The position numbers and the translations under genes were made by a program. DNA of 64,000 bases from Marasmius tenuissimus (lineage: Eukaryota; Basidiomycota; Agaricomycetes; Agaricales; Marasmiaceae): the NCBI GenBank assembly GCA_029532415.1, contig JAQOTA010000050.1, positions 6,076,001-6,140,000 of the forward strand. The letters are read 5' to 3'. The notes under the pieces are model-generated. The model was given only the letters and a program-made list of their open reading frames with translations. It did no database searches and had not been told where the DNA came from. Shown here piece by piece: positions 22,005-32,356 of this stretch. The number at the start of each line of letters is the position of its first letter. Position 1 is the first letter of the stretch.

Positions 22005-22744
22005 ACTCAGCCACGCGGTAACCTACCATTGGGAACCTCGGTAGAGGTGAAAGAAACTGTTCTCAAGCAGAAGCAAACTTCGAGCAAGGAAGTGACAAGA
22101 TATCAATCGCGACGTTCGTTCTCGACCAAGCCAGCCAATCTAGGTTTTAAGGAAACCATTGAACTCCAACAATCTCTATCAACAGACATTTTATTTCAAC
22201 TCTTCTCTTTAGGCCGACAGGAGACATACTTTGACTATGTCGATTATTGACCCAGATTCCCTGTTATGGTTTGACTGTATCGACTATACGCCAGTACCAG
22301 AGCCTCCTCCAGCATCGAGCGCAACCGAAGTTAACAACAAAGGGGTTTCGACGGGACTCGTAGTAGGAATATCTGTAGCCGCGGCCATCTTGACAGCTCT
22401 GATTGCTATTGGGCTGTGGTGGTTGCGGAGGAGACGACGTATGAAGCACGCCTCAGAAGAGCTCGCAATTTCGCTTTCAGACCCAAGCAATCGACTTAGC
22501 ACCGTGACCTCTATGGTCCATCGTGAAATCAGTCCGGGTAGGGTTTCTCTCAAGCTTTCAGTCGATAACCATCAGGAAAGTCAACTGGTTCACAGTTCAT
22601 GCTCAGCCATACCCAACATTCATGAGCCCTTCAGGCGGTCCCGGGAAACCTTATTCCTACCAACACAGTTCAGCCACCGGTACAGGCCAAGCCCAGCCTC
22701 AGGAGACTAACCAAGAGCTTCCGCCCTATCGGGAGATAGCATAG
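22005..22744 (+). pseudogene. Array member lacking its first exons
   Basis: It begins with the equivalent of the intron acceptor region of exon 2, but the AG is destroyed ('ccattgggaacc' where other copies have an AG directly before the GT(S/T)VEV codons). The first exon and promoter are absent. The ectodomain part is shifted between frames at least twice (22100-22240). From 22231 the frame is good: 'DPDSLLWFDCIDYTP', stalk, helix (GLVVGISV), WWLRRRRR, then a splice at 22540 and a tail ending 'ELPPYREIA' at 22744. The tail with its PPxY motif is intact although the gene cannot be expressed normally. Confidence 0.75.
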
Positions 22745-23470
22745 GTCGAACATAAATTCAAGATCTTTGATATCTTTCTTTTTTGGGATACTGGACTGTG
22801 CTTCGAGGGGGGAAAAAGGGTATTTTTATCGACGAGTCGAAAGGTAGTGTGAACATCATACAGCTCAAACCAGGTTGACTTGTAGCCTGACGATCCTCAT
22901 CAGCCATACACCGCCGGATCGTGAACCGTCTTTCGGGTTTGGATCGAGAATTCAGGAACCTATTATACATAACTACTATGTGACTCCCAGATGTACAACA
23001 GCGCGGCCATGAACTTTCAACTTTGGCTCGAAATTTACTCGCATGGGTCACGAAAATCCCGTTACTAGACTCCCACATAAGACTCCGCGTAAATCCTTCG
23101 ATTCTCCAAAAAGCCATACGCGTCCGTGCACCCATTATTTATAGTTGGTGGTAACTGAGTAACACCATTACTGCCGCCCGGCAAAGTTCGCCTTGTATAC
23201 CAGGTATCGCCTTCAACTGATCTCTCCATCTGATGAGGCTAGAAGATGTCCTTGGATAACTGGACAGCTTCCGGCATTGATCAGGTTCGCGCGTTTGATC
23301 GTCCCCACCCATCCTAAAATGTCGTCTAACGGGGGCCAAGACGTGCGATACACTGGCATCTTATATATTTGACCAACACTACGATGTTCATTTCATCAAG
23401 TTTGAAACTGTGAGTGTCTCATCTTGCCCGTCTAGGTGGCCTGGTGATAACGAGTTCATCTTCAGTGTAT
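22745..23470. promoter_or_regulatory. Intergenic region and leader of array copy 5
   Basis: No other gene is seen. The last part carries the family leader: 'atttgaccaacactacgatg' near 23368 and the leader intron 23410-23465 (GTGAGT donor, TTCAG acceptor). The 'cctcttgg' promoter block of copies 1-4 is not recognised here, so copies 5 and 6 may be controlled differently. Confidence 0.45.
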
Positions 23471-24453
23471 ATGGCAACACAACGTGTGGACGACGGCAAT
23501 CTAGACAAACTCATTTATGCAAACGGGGGCAAAGGCTGGAGAAAAAGCACAAGAGCCGCCAAAGAAGAGTACTTGTCGACTAGCCATGGGAGCCCAGCGG
23601 CGGGGTCGTCTGTAACGCTTCATTTCAATGGTTCGTGGACTTTTGCCTTCTACCTAACGAATTCAACGTAATCTCGACATTATGGTGATTAGGGACCTCA
23701 GTGGAGGTGAAAGGAACCGTGCTAAAACAAGGCAGTAGCACCTCAGAGAAACCACTCGCGATATTTGTTCTCGACTTCAATGTCCAATCTACATTTGAGG
23801 GGGAACTCTCCAACGACACCGTCTACGATAAGCAATTCTACTTCAATTCCCCTCTATCAGCTGGGGAACATACCTTGACGATGACCCTTATGGATCCCGA
23901 AAGCCTCTTGTGGCTCGATTATATCGATTATACACCAGTGACAGCGGCAGCCGCAAATGCCCCTTCGGCTTCGAGTACAACAACAGATGGAGCAACCGCC
24001 ACACAGCAGTCCCAGAACAATGCTGACAATGGTAACGGCATTTCGAAAGGACTTGTGGCGGGCATATCCGTATTGGCGGCCATTTTGATAGCTCTAATTG
24101 TCCTCGGGCTCGTCTGGTGGATGCTGCAGAGAAGGAAGCGTATAAAGCAAGGGTCGGAGGAGACTGAATCCATTTCATACACGTCCCAGAGTGATCCCAC
24201 CAGTCACATCCAAAGCGAATTCCGTCAGGGTAGGTTTCTTTTCGAATCTTTTCCCGCGAAAAAATCTGACCGCTTGATAGGTCACCTTCAGCCATATCCG
24301 ACATCTATAAATCCTCCAGCTGCAGGCGGTTCGGGGAAACCCCCACTCCCTGAATATCACGTTGCCAACCAGTATAGCTCAGCGAGCTTGGGTACTGGTC
24401 ATGATCGAGGACAGCCTCAGGGGGATGCACCGCCATATCGAAAGAGGGGATAA
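23471..24453 (+). CDS. Single-pass PPxY-tail membrane protein, array copy 5
   Basis: Exons 23471-23630, 23693-24229 and 24281-24453 give 289 aa. It starts MATQRVDDGNLDKLIYANGG and carries 'YLSTSHGS', 'VEVKGTVLK' and 'LLWLDYIDYTP'. The helix starts at about 173 with a two-tryptophan end and QRRKR, and the tail ends 'DAPPYRKRG'. Its ectodomain pairs with copy 6 rather than with copies 1-3 ('KGWRKS', 'AKEEYLSTSHGS'). The tail intron (24230-24280) is 51 nt, in frame and without a stop, so intron retention would again give a slightly longer tail rather than a truncation. Confidence 0.82.
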
Positions 24454-25144
24454 AAGCCATAGCATATTGATTGTTTTGAATACTACGATGCCTTCGATGC
24501 CTTGATTATCACTTGAGAATTGAGACAGTTTTAGGATTTGAAAAAGAAACGAGCGAGTTTGCTATTATCTTGATGAGTAGTGTTAGTATGCCCAATGTGG
24601 TTCAGCTCAGATTTGGACTGTGGGGGTGACACTGACAGGAGCGTGCACTGGTGACTGCAGATGTAAAATGATGATCACCAAAAAAATAATTGATGTGCAC
24701 ACACCGGGCCGTCTTTCAAACTCCGCTAGGTTGGTTGACTTGCCAAAGCTAAGCTTTTACGCTTTCTTACTACTTCAGTTCTGGCAACTACTAAAGCACA
24801 ACGATCCTCGCTGCATACTAATTCCCTCTGCATACTTTCTCAATTCACTTCCATGGTCTCACCGTACGGTTCCCTGCTGCATAATTGATCAGTATATCAG
24901 CCGTTGATGCAGCCAAGAATGTAGCTACTAAGGGAGTTAGAGGGGCGAGTCACGACATCAATATTGGGTATACTGATAAGCATCCTCGGTCATCTTGAGA
25001 GGAGCGAAAACTCGAACGTGCGATACGGCATCGCTCACGTCTTTGATCAACCCTACTACGTTCTTTTTCTCGAAATCGAATTTGTGAGTATCTCCACTTG
25101 TCTGTCCCGGAGGCCTAATTGAGTCGAGTTCGACTTCAGCGTAC
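24454..25144. promoter_or_regulatory. Intergenic region and leader of array copy 6
   Basis: No independent gene is recognised. It contains 'gggccgtctttcaaactccg', the motif also seen in the duplicated blocks, near 24707, and the leader intron 25084-25139 directly before the copy 6 start. Confidence 0.45.
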
Positions 25145-26120
25145 ATGGCTTTGCAACGTGTGGACGACAGCGAGCTGGACAAGCTCATCTACGCAAATGG
25201 AGGCAAAGGCTGGAGAAGAAGTCCGAGAGCCGCCAAAGAAGAGTACTTGTCGACGAGCCATGGGAGCCCGAAAGCGGGATCATCAGTAACATTTCGGTTC
25301 AACGGTACGTCGCCTCTTTACAGTCGCTGGAGAAATCGACTCAGCCTGCGCTTCGCTGTAATCTAGGGTCCTCGGTGGACGTAAGAGGAACCGTGCTCGA
25401 GCAGATACAAGGCAGTAACAGCTCCCAAAAACCACTCGCGATATTCGTTCTCGACTTCAACACTAAATTTACGTTCAAAGGAAATCCCTCCAACGACACC
25501 GTCTATAGTCAGCGATTCTACTCCTGCTCCCCTCTATCGGCTGGGGAGCATTCCCTGACTATGACCCTTGTTGACCCCGACAACCTCCTATGGCTTGATT
25601 ATATTGACTATACACCATTGCCTGTGACTCCGGCTTCAAGTACGACAACAGGTGGAGCGACTGCCACAAACCAGTCCCAGAATGATGCCGATACTAGTGG
25701 TGGCGTTTCGAAGGGGCTCGTGGCGGGAATATCTATTTTGGCTGCCATCTTGACGGCATTGACTGTCCTCGGGCTTGTGTGGTGGTTCTTGAGAAGGAAA
25801 CGTATGAAGCAAGACTCGGAGGCGACCCAATGTATTTCATACTACACGCACTCGAGCCACCCCACCAGCCCCGTTCAAAGTGAATCGAGTCTGGGTAAGT
25901 CACCTGTCCAACGATTTCCGTCAGAAAAACTGACTACTTGACAGGATATTTTCAGCCACATCCGGTATCGACGAACCCTCCAGACGAATACCGAAAACCC
26001 CAAATTCCTAGCCGGCACGTCGTCAACCAGTCCAGCTCAGTGGGCTTTGTTACTGGTACAGAGTCGGAACAGCCCCAGGAGGTTGCACCTCCGCTTCCAC
26101 CGTATCGGAAGAGAGAATAG
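25145..26120 (+). CDS. Single-pass PPxY-tail membrane protein, array copy 6
   Basis: Exons 25145-25304, 25367-25894 and 25945-26120 give 287 aa. It starts MALQRVDDSELDKLIYANGG, followed by 'YLSTSHGS', 'VDVRGTVLEQ', 'LLWLDYIDYTP', a Thr/Ser stalk, a helix starting at about 171 and ending VWWFLRRKRMK, and a tail ending 'LPPYRKRE'. It is the last array member. It shares with copy 5 a longer exon 3 and a single-residue change in the helix end (LVWW in place of LWW). Function is unknown as for the other copies. Confidence 0.82.
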
Positions 26121-26999
26121 GTCCGATGTCTGGTCAGTGGTTTTATTGGGCCCGGCTATTGTTGGGTTGGCGGGTGTCGTTGATGCCTTGGGTTCTTAGT
26201 CGGATGCGCTGAGAGATGAATATAATTTCATCAAATACTCGGTAGATGACGTAGATATTATAACTAGAACTGGATTGAGGAATGTAGCGGTAACAAGAAA
26301 AGGCATGTAATGCGCACGTTGTCTGTAGACTGTGGGCGCAAAATCGCTCGCCTGCCGGAGCTGGCACGGACCGTCTTTCAAACCCCGATCGGAAGGGTCT
26401 GCAGGGCTTGCTGGCATCTCCTCTTGTTTTGGATCTACGTTCATCACTGATGCCCGCGGAACGAGTTTCCATCTGGACCCTACAAACTTTTTCTGGCTTC
26501 CGAATTATTTCTGTACAGACTCTCGGCTGCCGTCCCACGACCGGCCTACAGTCCTTGAAACGCAATCAATGCAATAATAGCCGATATGACAGTTATCATG
26601 TTCTTGCCATCGAAACTATCAATGACATGATTCGCACCCTCCGGGTCCATTGATTGGGTATGAACACGCAGTTCTACGGAAAAGAACACTCAATTCATAT
26701 CCCTCGCAGGAGATGGTGTGCTTTGCTCTCTTCTATAACTTCCGGCCCACATGTGCCGTCGAGAATTGTTGGGAGTCGTGAAATCTGCGAGGCACTCAGG
26801 AACACCAGCGCTGCAATTCATCAGGCTACACTGCCTGTCATCTGTTATGTCCTCGAGGCATCGGTGTGTTCCCTTATTCAGGCCGCACTATATCGATTCG
26901 GGGCTATGCCGTATTTATTTAACGAAACCTCTGGGGTTTAATTATAACTACTCGCAACAGGAACGAGTCTTCATGCTTTCTTTCTCCCCACTATAACGG
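26121..26999. other. Intergenic region after the array
   Basis: Contains one more copy of the family-associated motif ('ggaccgtctttcaaaccccg' near 26369). Open frames here lack splice support or recognisable domains. The last 60 nt form the leader of the glycosyltransferase gene. Confidence 0.5.
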
Positions 27000-29635
27000 A
27001 TGTGGACAAAATTCACGCTTCCTCGTCGTCGCCTTTCTCGTCCCGCATATGCCATTTTCTTTCTCCTCTCCTGCTTTCTAATAGGAGCAGCTCTTCTTCG
27101 CGAGACATCTATACAACTACCTCACATTGGCACTCCCAGTTTCAATTATGTGGACCCCAAGCAGTCACCCAAATCTCCAATCAAACCTCGAAAAGAAACG
27201 CCAGTAACCCCTCGTCATCGCGCCTATTCATCAACAACATGGTCAGAATACACCACATCCCTCAATTCCGACACTTACCACGCTTCTGGTTTACTCGAAG
27301 TCAATCTGAATGCTACCCTCGAACATCCTATACATATCCTCATTGAACGCTCTCGAATTCTTTGGGAACAGAAGGTCGCCAAACAATCAAAATCCCTCAA
27401 GGAGGCCGTTGCTGAGTACCAACGGCGACATTCCGGCCGTGCTCCGCCATTGGGATTCGAGAAGTGGTGGAAGTATGCCAAAGAGAACAACGTGCAGCTC
27501 TTGGACGAGTACGATCAGATATGGAGAGACGTGGAGGTATTTTGGGGGTTCGACACGACGGCGTTGAGTGTTTCTCAGGACGAATACCTCCAGAAGTCGT
27601 TTCTCGAGGAGTCGGGAATATATGTCATCGGGAAGGATAACTGGGAGGAGACCATCGACATTTTCACTTTGACATCCAACTCGACGGAGCCCAACAACAC
27701 CCACGAGCTGTCCACTTCAACATACGGTGGAACGACACTCCTCAAGTTACTTAGAGATGCCGGCGTCGAGGAACACATCCCACCATTTCGGATCATTATG
27801 AATCCTGATGATAGGCCAATAATACAACGGGACTGGGCCTTATGGGATAGAGCTGTAAGGAGCGCGAGAATCGGCAGTGGTGAGTGCATATCTCCATTCA
27901 TTCATAGGTCGAACGACTGGTCTTCTTTCCCCCCTGACCCTGACACCTGTTCTTTCCGTAGTTCTCCCGAGGGCAATGGCCGAAGCCCCTATGTTCGGAC
28001 AAGGTTGGCTATCCTCTTGTAATCCACACGATTCTGCGGCATGGTATACTCCAATCGATTACAAGAAACGTCCTCCAACACGCGGCATGCCGAAAACATT
28101 CATTCACGACCACAGTCCAGCAATGGATCCTTGCGCGCATCCTCACCTTTTTCGCACGCATGGTCAGTTCCTTTCATACGACGGCGGAAGAGGACCGAAT
28201 CTGCCACAGTATGATAGTGTGTTTCTGGGAGCAGAGGAAGAGCTCGGCTGGGTCGGCATGGTACGTTATTCGTTTGTCTTCCGTACCGAATGCGGGATTT
28301 ATACCCTTGCGACAGGTCAGCTATTCGCCGACCAAGCTTCATGCCGATATTACAGCCGCCATCCCTTACGATTGGGAGGAAGATGCCGAGGACCTAGACT
28401 TGGGCGATGGATGGGAATGGTCGTGGGAGGAGGGGGATACATCCAAGTCCGAAGGTTCGGATGGGGAGGGGCATAAGGAGGATCAGGTAGACAATAGTGC
28501 GGCTAAGCTCACCGCAGACGGTGACGAAGCACAGAACATTATCAACACCAGACCCTCGGGTGAACCGCTCCGTTGGGCTCTTAAAGGGGTCGATGAACGC
28601 TTGCATTGGCGAGGAAGTAACACTGGAATGTGGCATGGGGAGGGTATGGACTGGAATCTTGCACATCGCTTGAGGATGATGGATATGCTGCAGGTCATTG
28701 GTGAGTGACTATGTGCCAAATGAGTTAGCTCCATTCTCACCAAGTGTTAGATCACTCACCCACACCTGAGGGTTTTCCGGAGCCTAATCGATATCCGGAA
28801 AAGCTGCCCGCGCTGTCCATGGACAGTGGCCGAAGCATGGTCACGGTTCGTCATAACCGGAACTAATTCTTTGAACATCTCATTAATTCCTGTCGCAGAT
28901 CGACCGCGCACAATGGATTAACTCCTCGATGGACGTCTCATTCGCAGGTGTGTTCCTTTACCAACTTGATACTACTCGGCCTTACGTTTTATCAGGCCAC
29001 CCTACGGCATGCTCAGTACCGGGGGGAGTATGCGAGGAGCTGAGTCGTCGGTATGCCTGGGGAAACGGCGTGTCGCGGGAAGCTGTGGGTCGGCATCGGA
29101 AGTATTTACTAGATGTATGTGCCTTCCCTCCTATAGATCTTCCGAGGGTTCTAACATCTACAAGGTCGACGGAAACGCTTGGTCCAGTCGCTTCAAGCGG
29201 CTCATTAGCACAGGCTCGGTTGTACTCAAAGCAACTGTCTATCCCGAGTGGTGCGTTAACCCCCGTACACCTTCTTCTCGTCGTCTCACTGTACCTTCAG
29301 GTTTACGGACCGTATTCAACCCTGGGTACATTATGTCCCACTCCAAGTCGATCTATCGGACCTAAGGGACACATTCTTGTTTTTCCAAGGCGATGGGCGT
29401 GATGCTCTTGCCCGGGAAATAGGGAACAACGGGTGGAATTGGAGTCGCTCATTCTGGAGAAAGGAAGATATGGCCGCGTACAACTTCAGGTTTGTGGTTC
29501 GTCAATCGTTCCAGTCGAGCTTCGGCTTACCAGGCATCGATCTTCAGGCTCTTTCTAGAATATGCGCGGGCGATGAATCCAGATCGAGAAAAAATGTCAT
29601 ATATTTACGATCCCGCTGACGAAATTTCTGGGTAA
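27000..29635 (+). CDS. GT90 family glycosyltransferase (CAP10/CAP59-associated type)
   Basis: Nine predicted exons: 27000-27879, 27962-28260, 28316-28700, 28751-28845, 28899-28947, 28996-29114, 29165-29250, 29301-29489 and 29548-29635, giving about 729 aa with all phases consistent. A type II anchor lies at about 15-38 (AIFFLLSCFLIGAALL). The catalytic CAP10/GT90 domain is marked by 'KTFIHDHSPAMDPC', 'DERLHWRGSNTGMWH', 'VYPEWFTDRIQPWVHYVP' and 'WRKEDMAAYNFRLFLEYAR'. GT90 enzymes include the capsule-linked xylosyltransferase of Cryptococcus. A Golgi-lumen role in glycan or polysaccharide synthesis is likely; donor and acceptor are not visible. An acidic loop of about 60 residues sits between the two halves of the domain. 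The gene is not in an obvious cluster. Confidence 0.9.
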
Positions 29636-30161
29636 AAGTAGATGTACAAGTATGAGTTGGGACTTTGGTAGTACATTAGGACCTTCCATGGATAGATGTA
29701 TCATATATATCAGGCTTGTCGGATAATAGACAACGATGGGCGATAAATGGCACTGAGACTTGGAAGTCAGTTGAGCTTGAGTAGGTTAGGAGTGGCAGGG
29801 GTCCTTTTGGTGCCACTGGGCTCAACGCGATCATCCGGGCGCTTGTTCACGTTGCTTTGCCCTCGACCTCCATGTCAAATACTGAAAGCGCGAAAGCACA
29901 AGCTGTCTCCCCTTCGGATAATCCTCGTTCCAATACGCCAACATGATCACCGATTACTTACCTGCTAACCCTCCAAAAAGTGACCAGCTTCGAGGGCAGC
30001 AAGCTCAACTTTGTGATCAAGTCTACCCTGCCACGAGTTATGACTTAGACAGAAAATCCCTGTCTCAACCGCCGCACTCGATAAATAGATAAATCGAGAG
30101 GAAGGAGGAAAATTGCTGGTTGACCCTTTTCCCCCGTATCTTTCGAGCCTTCAACTCGAAA
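29636..30161. other. Intergenic region
   Basis: Spacer between the glycosyltransferase and the receptor-like gene; no coding signal or repeat is recognised. Confidence 0.5.
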
Positions 30162-31864
30162 ATGGGTGGACCTTCGCTACTCAATGTGTTGTCCGCCCAC
30201 ATTCGGTGAGCTATCAACTGTGAAGACTCGACCCACCGCTGATGAATTCCCTCGTAGAGAAGGATCTCTCGTTGTTACTAGTCTCTCTATCTCCCTATCG
30301 TCGCTGGTACTACTCCTTACACTCGTGGCGACGATACATCCCAAAGCAAGAAAGCTCATTGATAGGGTCAGCTTCAGGCTATTGGTCGCAACGATTGCTA
30401 TCAAGTACGACTCAAAGCTTACGCTTATTTGGATCGTCTTCTAACCTCTTGTAACAGTCTCGCAAATACCATCGTGGATCTATACATCTCGGGAAACGTA
30501 CAGCTGAAGGATCCGCCTAGTTGCCAGGCATTGGTTTGGTCCAAGGTCGTGAGTCTTACCATCTATTCTTCTTCGTATGAACGCCTCCTAACCCGCGAGC
30601 CTGTCAGTTCACCGGCAACTTCTCTTCAACATTGCTGCTTTTCATCGGATTGAACCTTCAGTGAGTTTCCCCCCATTTCTGCGCGCCGAGCGGCTTACTT
30701 ACCCCTGCGAGTAGACTTGTGATGATCCACGGTGTGAATGGGAACAAGATGGAGAGGGTTTACTATCCCAGTGCCTTCTTACTCGCAATGGTGTCGAGTA
30801 TACCACTGTTTTGTGACTTTGATCAGTACCGGTGAGTTGCAATGTCTGCACCAGGGATACAACCATCTCATCAGTGTCGATTTTGCCGGAATCCAGCTGG
30901 GATTCGGTCCACCGAATGTGTGCTTATACGGCCAATACACCGGAGAGGGTTGAACGGGTGAGTGTTATATCGTATGTTGATACTACAATGGGATGACACG
31001 AGAGATTCGCCACAACAGATTGGCACTCAAGTCTTCTGGCCTATTTTTTGCATTCTGGGCGAAGTAGCCACCTTCGTTTGTATCATGGTTTTCATGATTC
31101 GGAACAAGGTGTGATCCACCTGTAGCATTCTGACTACAAGCTCATTGCCGTCCGTTTCAGGTGTTCGACCTAACATTCCGAAAGAGATACGTCGAGTCCC
31201 AATCGTACTCGACAAGTCCGTGTAGCTCCCAACCTTTGCCCAGTGTCGGGTCCTTATTCACACCTTCAAAAAACCGAATGATTATCTTCCGTATTGCTCT
31301 CTATCCACTTCTGGCTGCATTCACACTATCAGTCCTGGTTTTTAACGTTTTCTTGGTCCACACTGGCAAATCCAACCCGATGGCGTTCTTTGTTTCTGCG
31401 ACCATTGGTACGTGCTGTAACTCCTCATCGAACGTCGTCGCACTCACTAGGACATTGTATCAGTTTGTTCCAGACCGATAGTATATGCTATCCTAGCCAT
31501 TTTTGACCCAGTAAGCAACTATTGAATATTGAATGTTTGGAGCGCATTGCTCACCCTTCACTATCAGTCTATGCTACGAGCTCTGGGTGAACTCCGCCAA
31601 TGGTTTTTACCCCGCCAATCACCCCCTATCTTGGACGAACGGATGATGACCAGCACAGTACGCTTCAAGAGCTATGCTTCGTCGGAGAGCTATCTTGAAA
31701 GCGTCGAGACCATAGCAGATAGAGGGATCCCCAAGCCGCAGCCGGCGCACACGAAAGAGTGTTGTCCGTGGGAAGATGTCGAATTGGGCGAGTTTTTGAG
31801 GGATAGTGAGAAACGTGCAGGGCGCGATACACCCTCGGAACCAGAGATACTGAAGCAGATATAG
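30162..31864 (+). CDS. Seven-helix GPCR-like membrane protein
   Basis: Ten predicted exons: 30162-30205, 30258-30404, 30458-30548, 30608-30660, 30715-30831, 30897-30957, 31019-31108, 31161-31407, 31464-31510 and 31568-31864, giving 397 aa. Seven hydrophobic segments follow in order: LVVTSLSISLSSLVLLL, SFRLLVATIAINLANTI, FTGNFSSTLLLFIGLNL, PSAFLLAMVSSIPLF, FWPIFCILGEVATFV, IALYPLLAAFTLSVLVF and FVSATIVCSRPIVYAIL. The second outside loop has 'WDSVHRMCAYT', and helix 5 starts 'GTQVFW', as in fungal Git3/cAMP-receptor-like families. The C-terminus is a tail of about 95 residues with Ser/Thr sites. It is probably a plasma-membrane receptor coupled to G-alpha, with ligand unknown. The exon 6 acceptor was chosen to keep the frame through helix 5. 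Confidence 0.8.
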
Positions 31865-32356
31865 TGGTCTAGACCCCGATTGTAATGAACGATGCAGTCC
31901 TTCATCCAACCTTGCATCATATTTGCACGAAACATAACCCCGCTCGCTCCGTGAGAATTTTCGGATGTTGACAATTTTTGTCAGGCACCATGATGGTCCG
32001 TGCGTTTTCCCCCAACACATCGCCTCTAGACGACCTTGGTTTTCCTTTCGTGTCTTTTGACGCCAGGGTCTTTGACTAGCAAGGTCCAGAAGTATGTTCC
32101 CGCCTGCGCATCGTGTCCTCGTACTAACTCATCAATATAGTTACTGGCTGTAGGACGAGTTCAAACCGTTTTCCGCAAGTCGGTGACAAAGTGGCAGTTG
32201 TAACGAGGTGCGTGATGGTTAATGATGGAGGCTTGAGAGTGGTTCTGACAATTAATATCCGGTGGTGGACAGACCCAATTTCGGCCAGCACGAACGCACG
32301 TACCCCGACTTCCAGAGGAGCTCTTCGGCTGACTGTCCTTATTGGAGGGCAATTAC
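31865..32356. other. Intergenic region
   Basis: Spacer holding the 3' end of the receptor gene and the promoter of the F-box gene; nothing else is recognised. Confidence 0.5.

Noticed and set aside
30838..30953. Alternative reading of receptor exon 6 using the acceptor at 30874
   Set aside because: It leads to a stop before helix 5. The acceptor at 30896 keeps phase and gives the conserved 'WDSVHRMC' loop.
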